Shown here piece by piece: positions 5,383-5,422 of a DNA stretch of 5,422 nucleotides. The stretch is from NCBI GenBank assembly GCA_025454275.1, contig JALOOS010000151.1:1-5422 (forward strand), written 5' to 3'. The translations under genes were made by a program, and so were the position numbers. This DNA comes from Desulfobacterales bacterium (GTDB lineage Bacteria > Desulfobacterota > Desulfobacteria > Desulfobacterales > SpSt-501). Every line of letters begins with the position of its first letter. The stretch's first letter is position 1. Under the pieces are notes generated by a model. It had not been told where the DNA came from. It ran no database searches and saw only the letters and a program-made list of their open reading frames with translations.

Positions 5383-5422
5383 GCTGATCGCACTTGGCAC
5401 AGGAAGTCAAAACTGTTAGAAA

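Noticed and set aside
5406..5411. TTGACT as the -35 element of a promoter for the acyl-CoA dehydrogenase
   Set aside because: No acceptable -10 hexamer lies 15-19 bases downstream, and the transcript would begin on top of the Shine-Dalgarno.

Overview
The window is GC-rich and bacterial, and every supported gene lies on the minus strand. From right to left, which is the direction of transcription, it holds: an acyl-CoA dehydrogenase gene whose reading frame is interrupted once (5370 to 4217); a 265-base intergenic stretch with short repeats; a helix-turn-helix/cupin regulator (3951 to 3313); a leuC-leuD-leuB operon (3134 to 253); and the first 35 codons of an exported protein that runs off the left edge (107 to 1). 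The compact 422-residue LeuC paired with a separate 167-residue LeuD, the XRE-cupin regulator and the acyl-CoA dehydrogenase fit an anaerobic deltaproteobacterial (Desulfobacterota-like) genome. That placement is inferred from gene style only.

The core is the leu operon. LeuC and LeuD form the two-subunit isopropylmalate isomerase, and LeuB oxidises and decarboxylates the product. leuC and leuD are 9 bases apart, and leuD and leuB 26 bases apart, so they are almost certainly co-transcribed. No leuA (isopropylmalate synthase) is in the window. The LeuB-like enzyme has Lys-Tyr where classical NAD-dependent LeuB has Asp-Ile, so its cofactor, and perhaps its exact substrate, are open.

The 178-base gap between the regulator and leuC is the most information-rich non-coding stretch. 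It has hairpins just after the regulator stop, a possible sigma70-type promoter, a TGCAA/TTGCA inverted repeat beside the -10 element, and a nine-base match to the T-box riboswitch core in the leuC leader. Five genes (all except leuD) have a purine-rich Shine-Dalgarno sequence exactly 7 bases before the ATG, which makes the chosen starts firm.

The acyl-CoA dehydrogenase is normal on both sides of the break, catalytic glutamate included. One missing base in an A-rich run near 5046-5054 explains the interruption, so a sequencing error or a very recent mutation is likelier than old decay. I see no mobile element, CRISPR array, tRNA or rRNA, and no clear evidence of a new biological system. The best leads are the leuC leader, the cofactor site of LeuB, and the structured leader of the exported protein.
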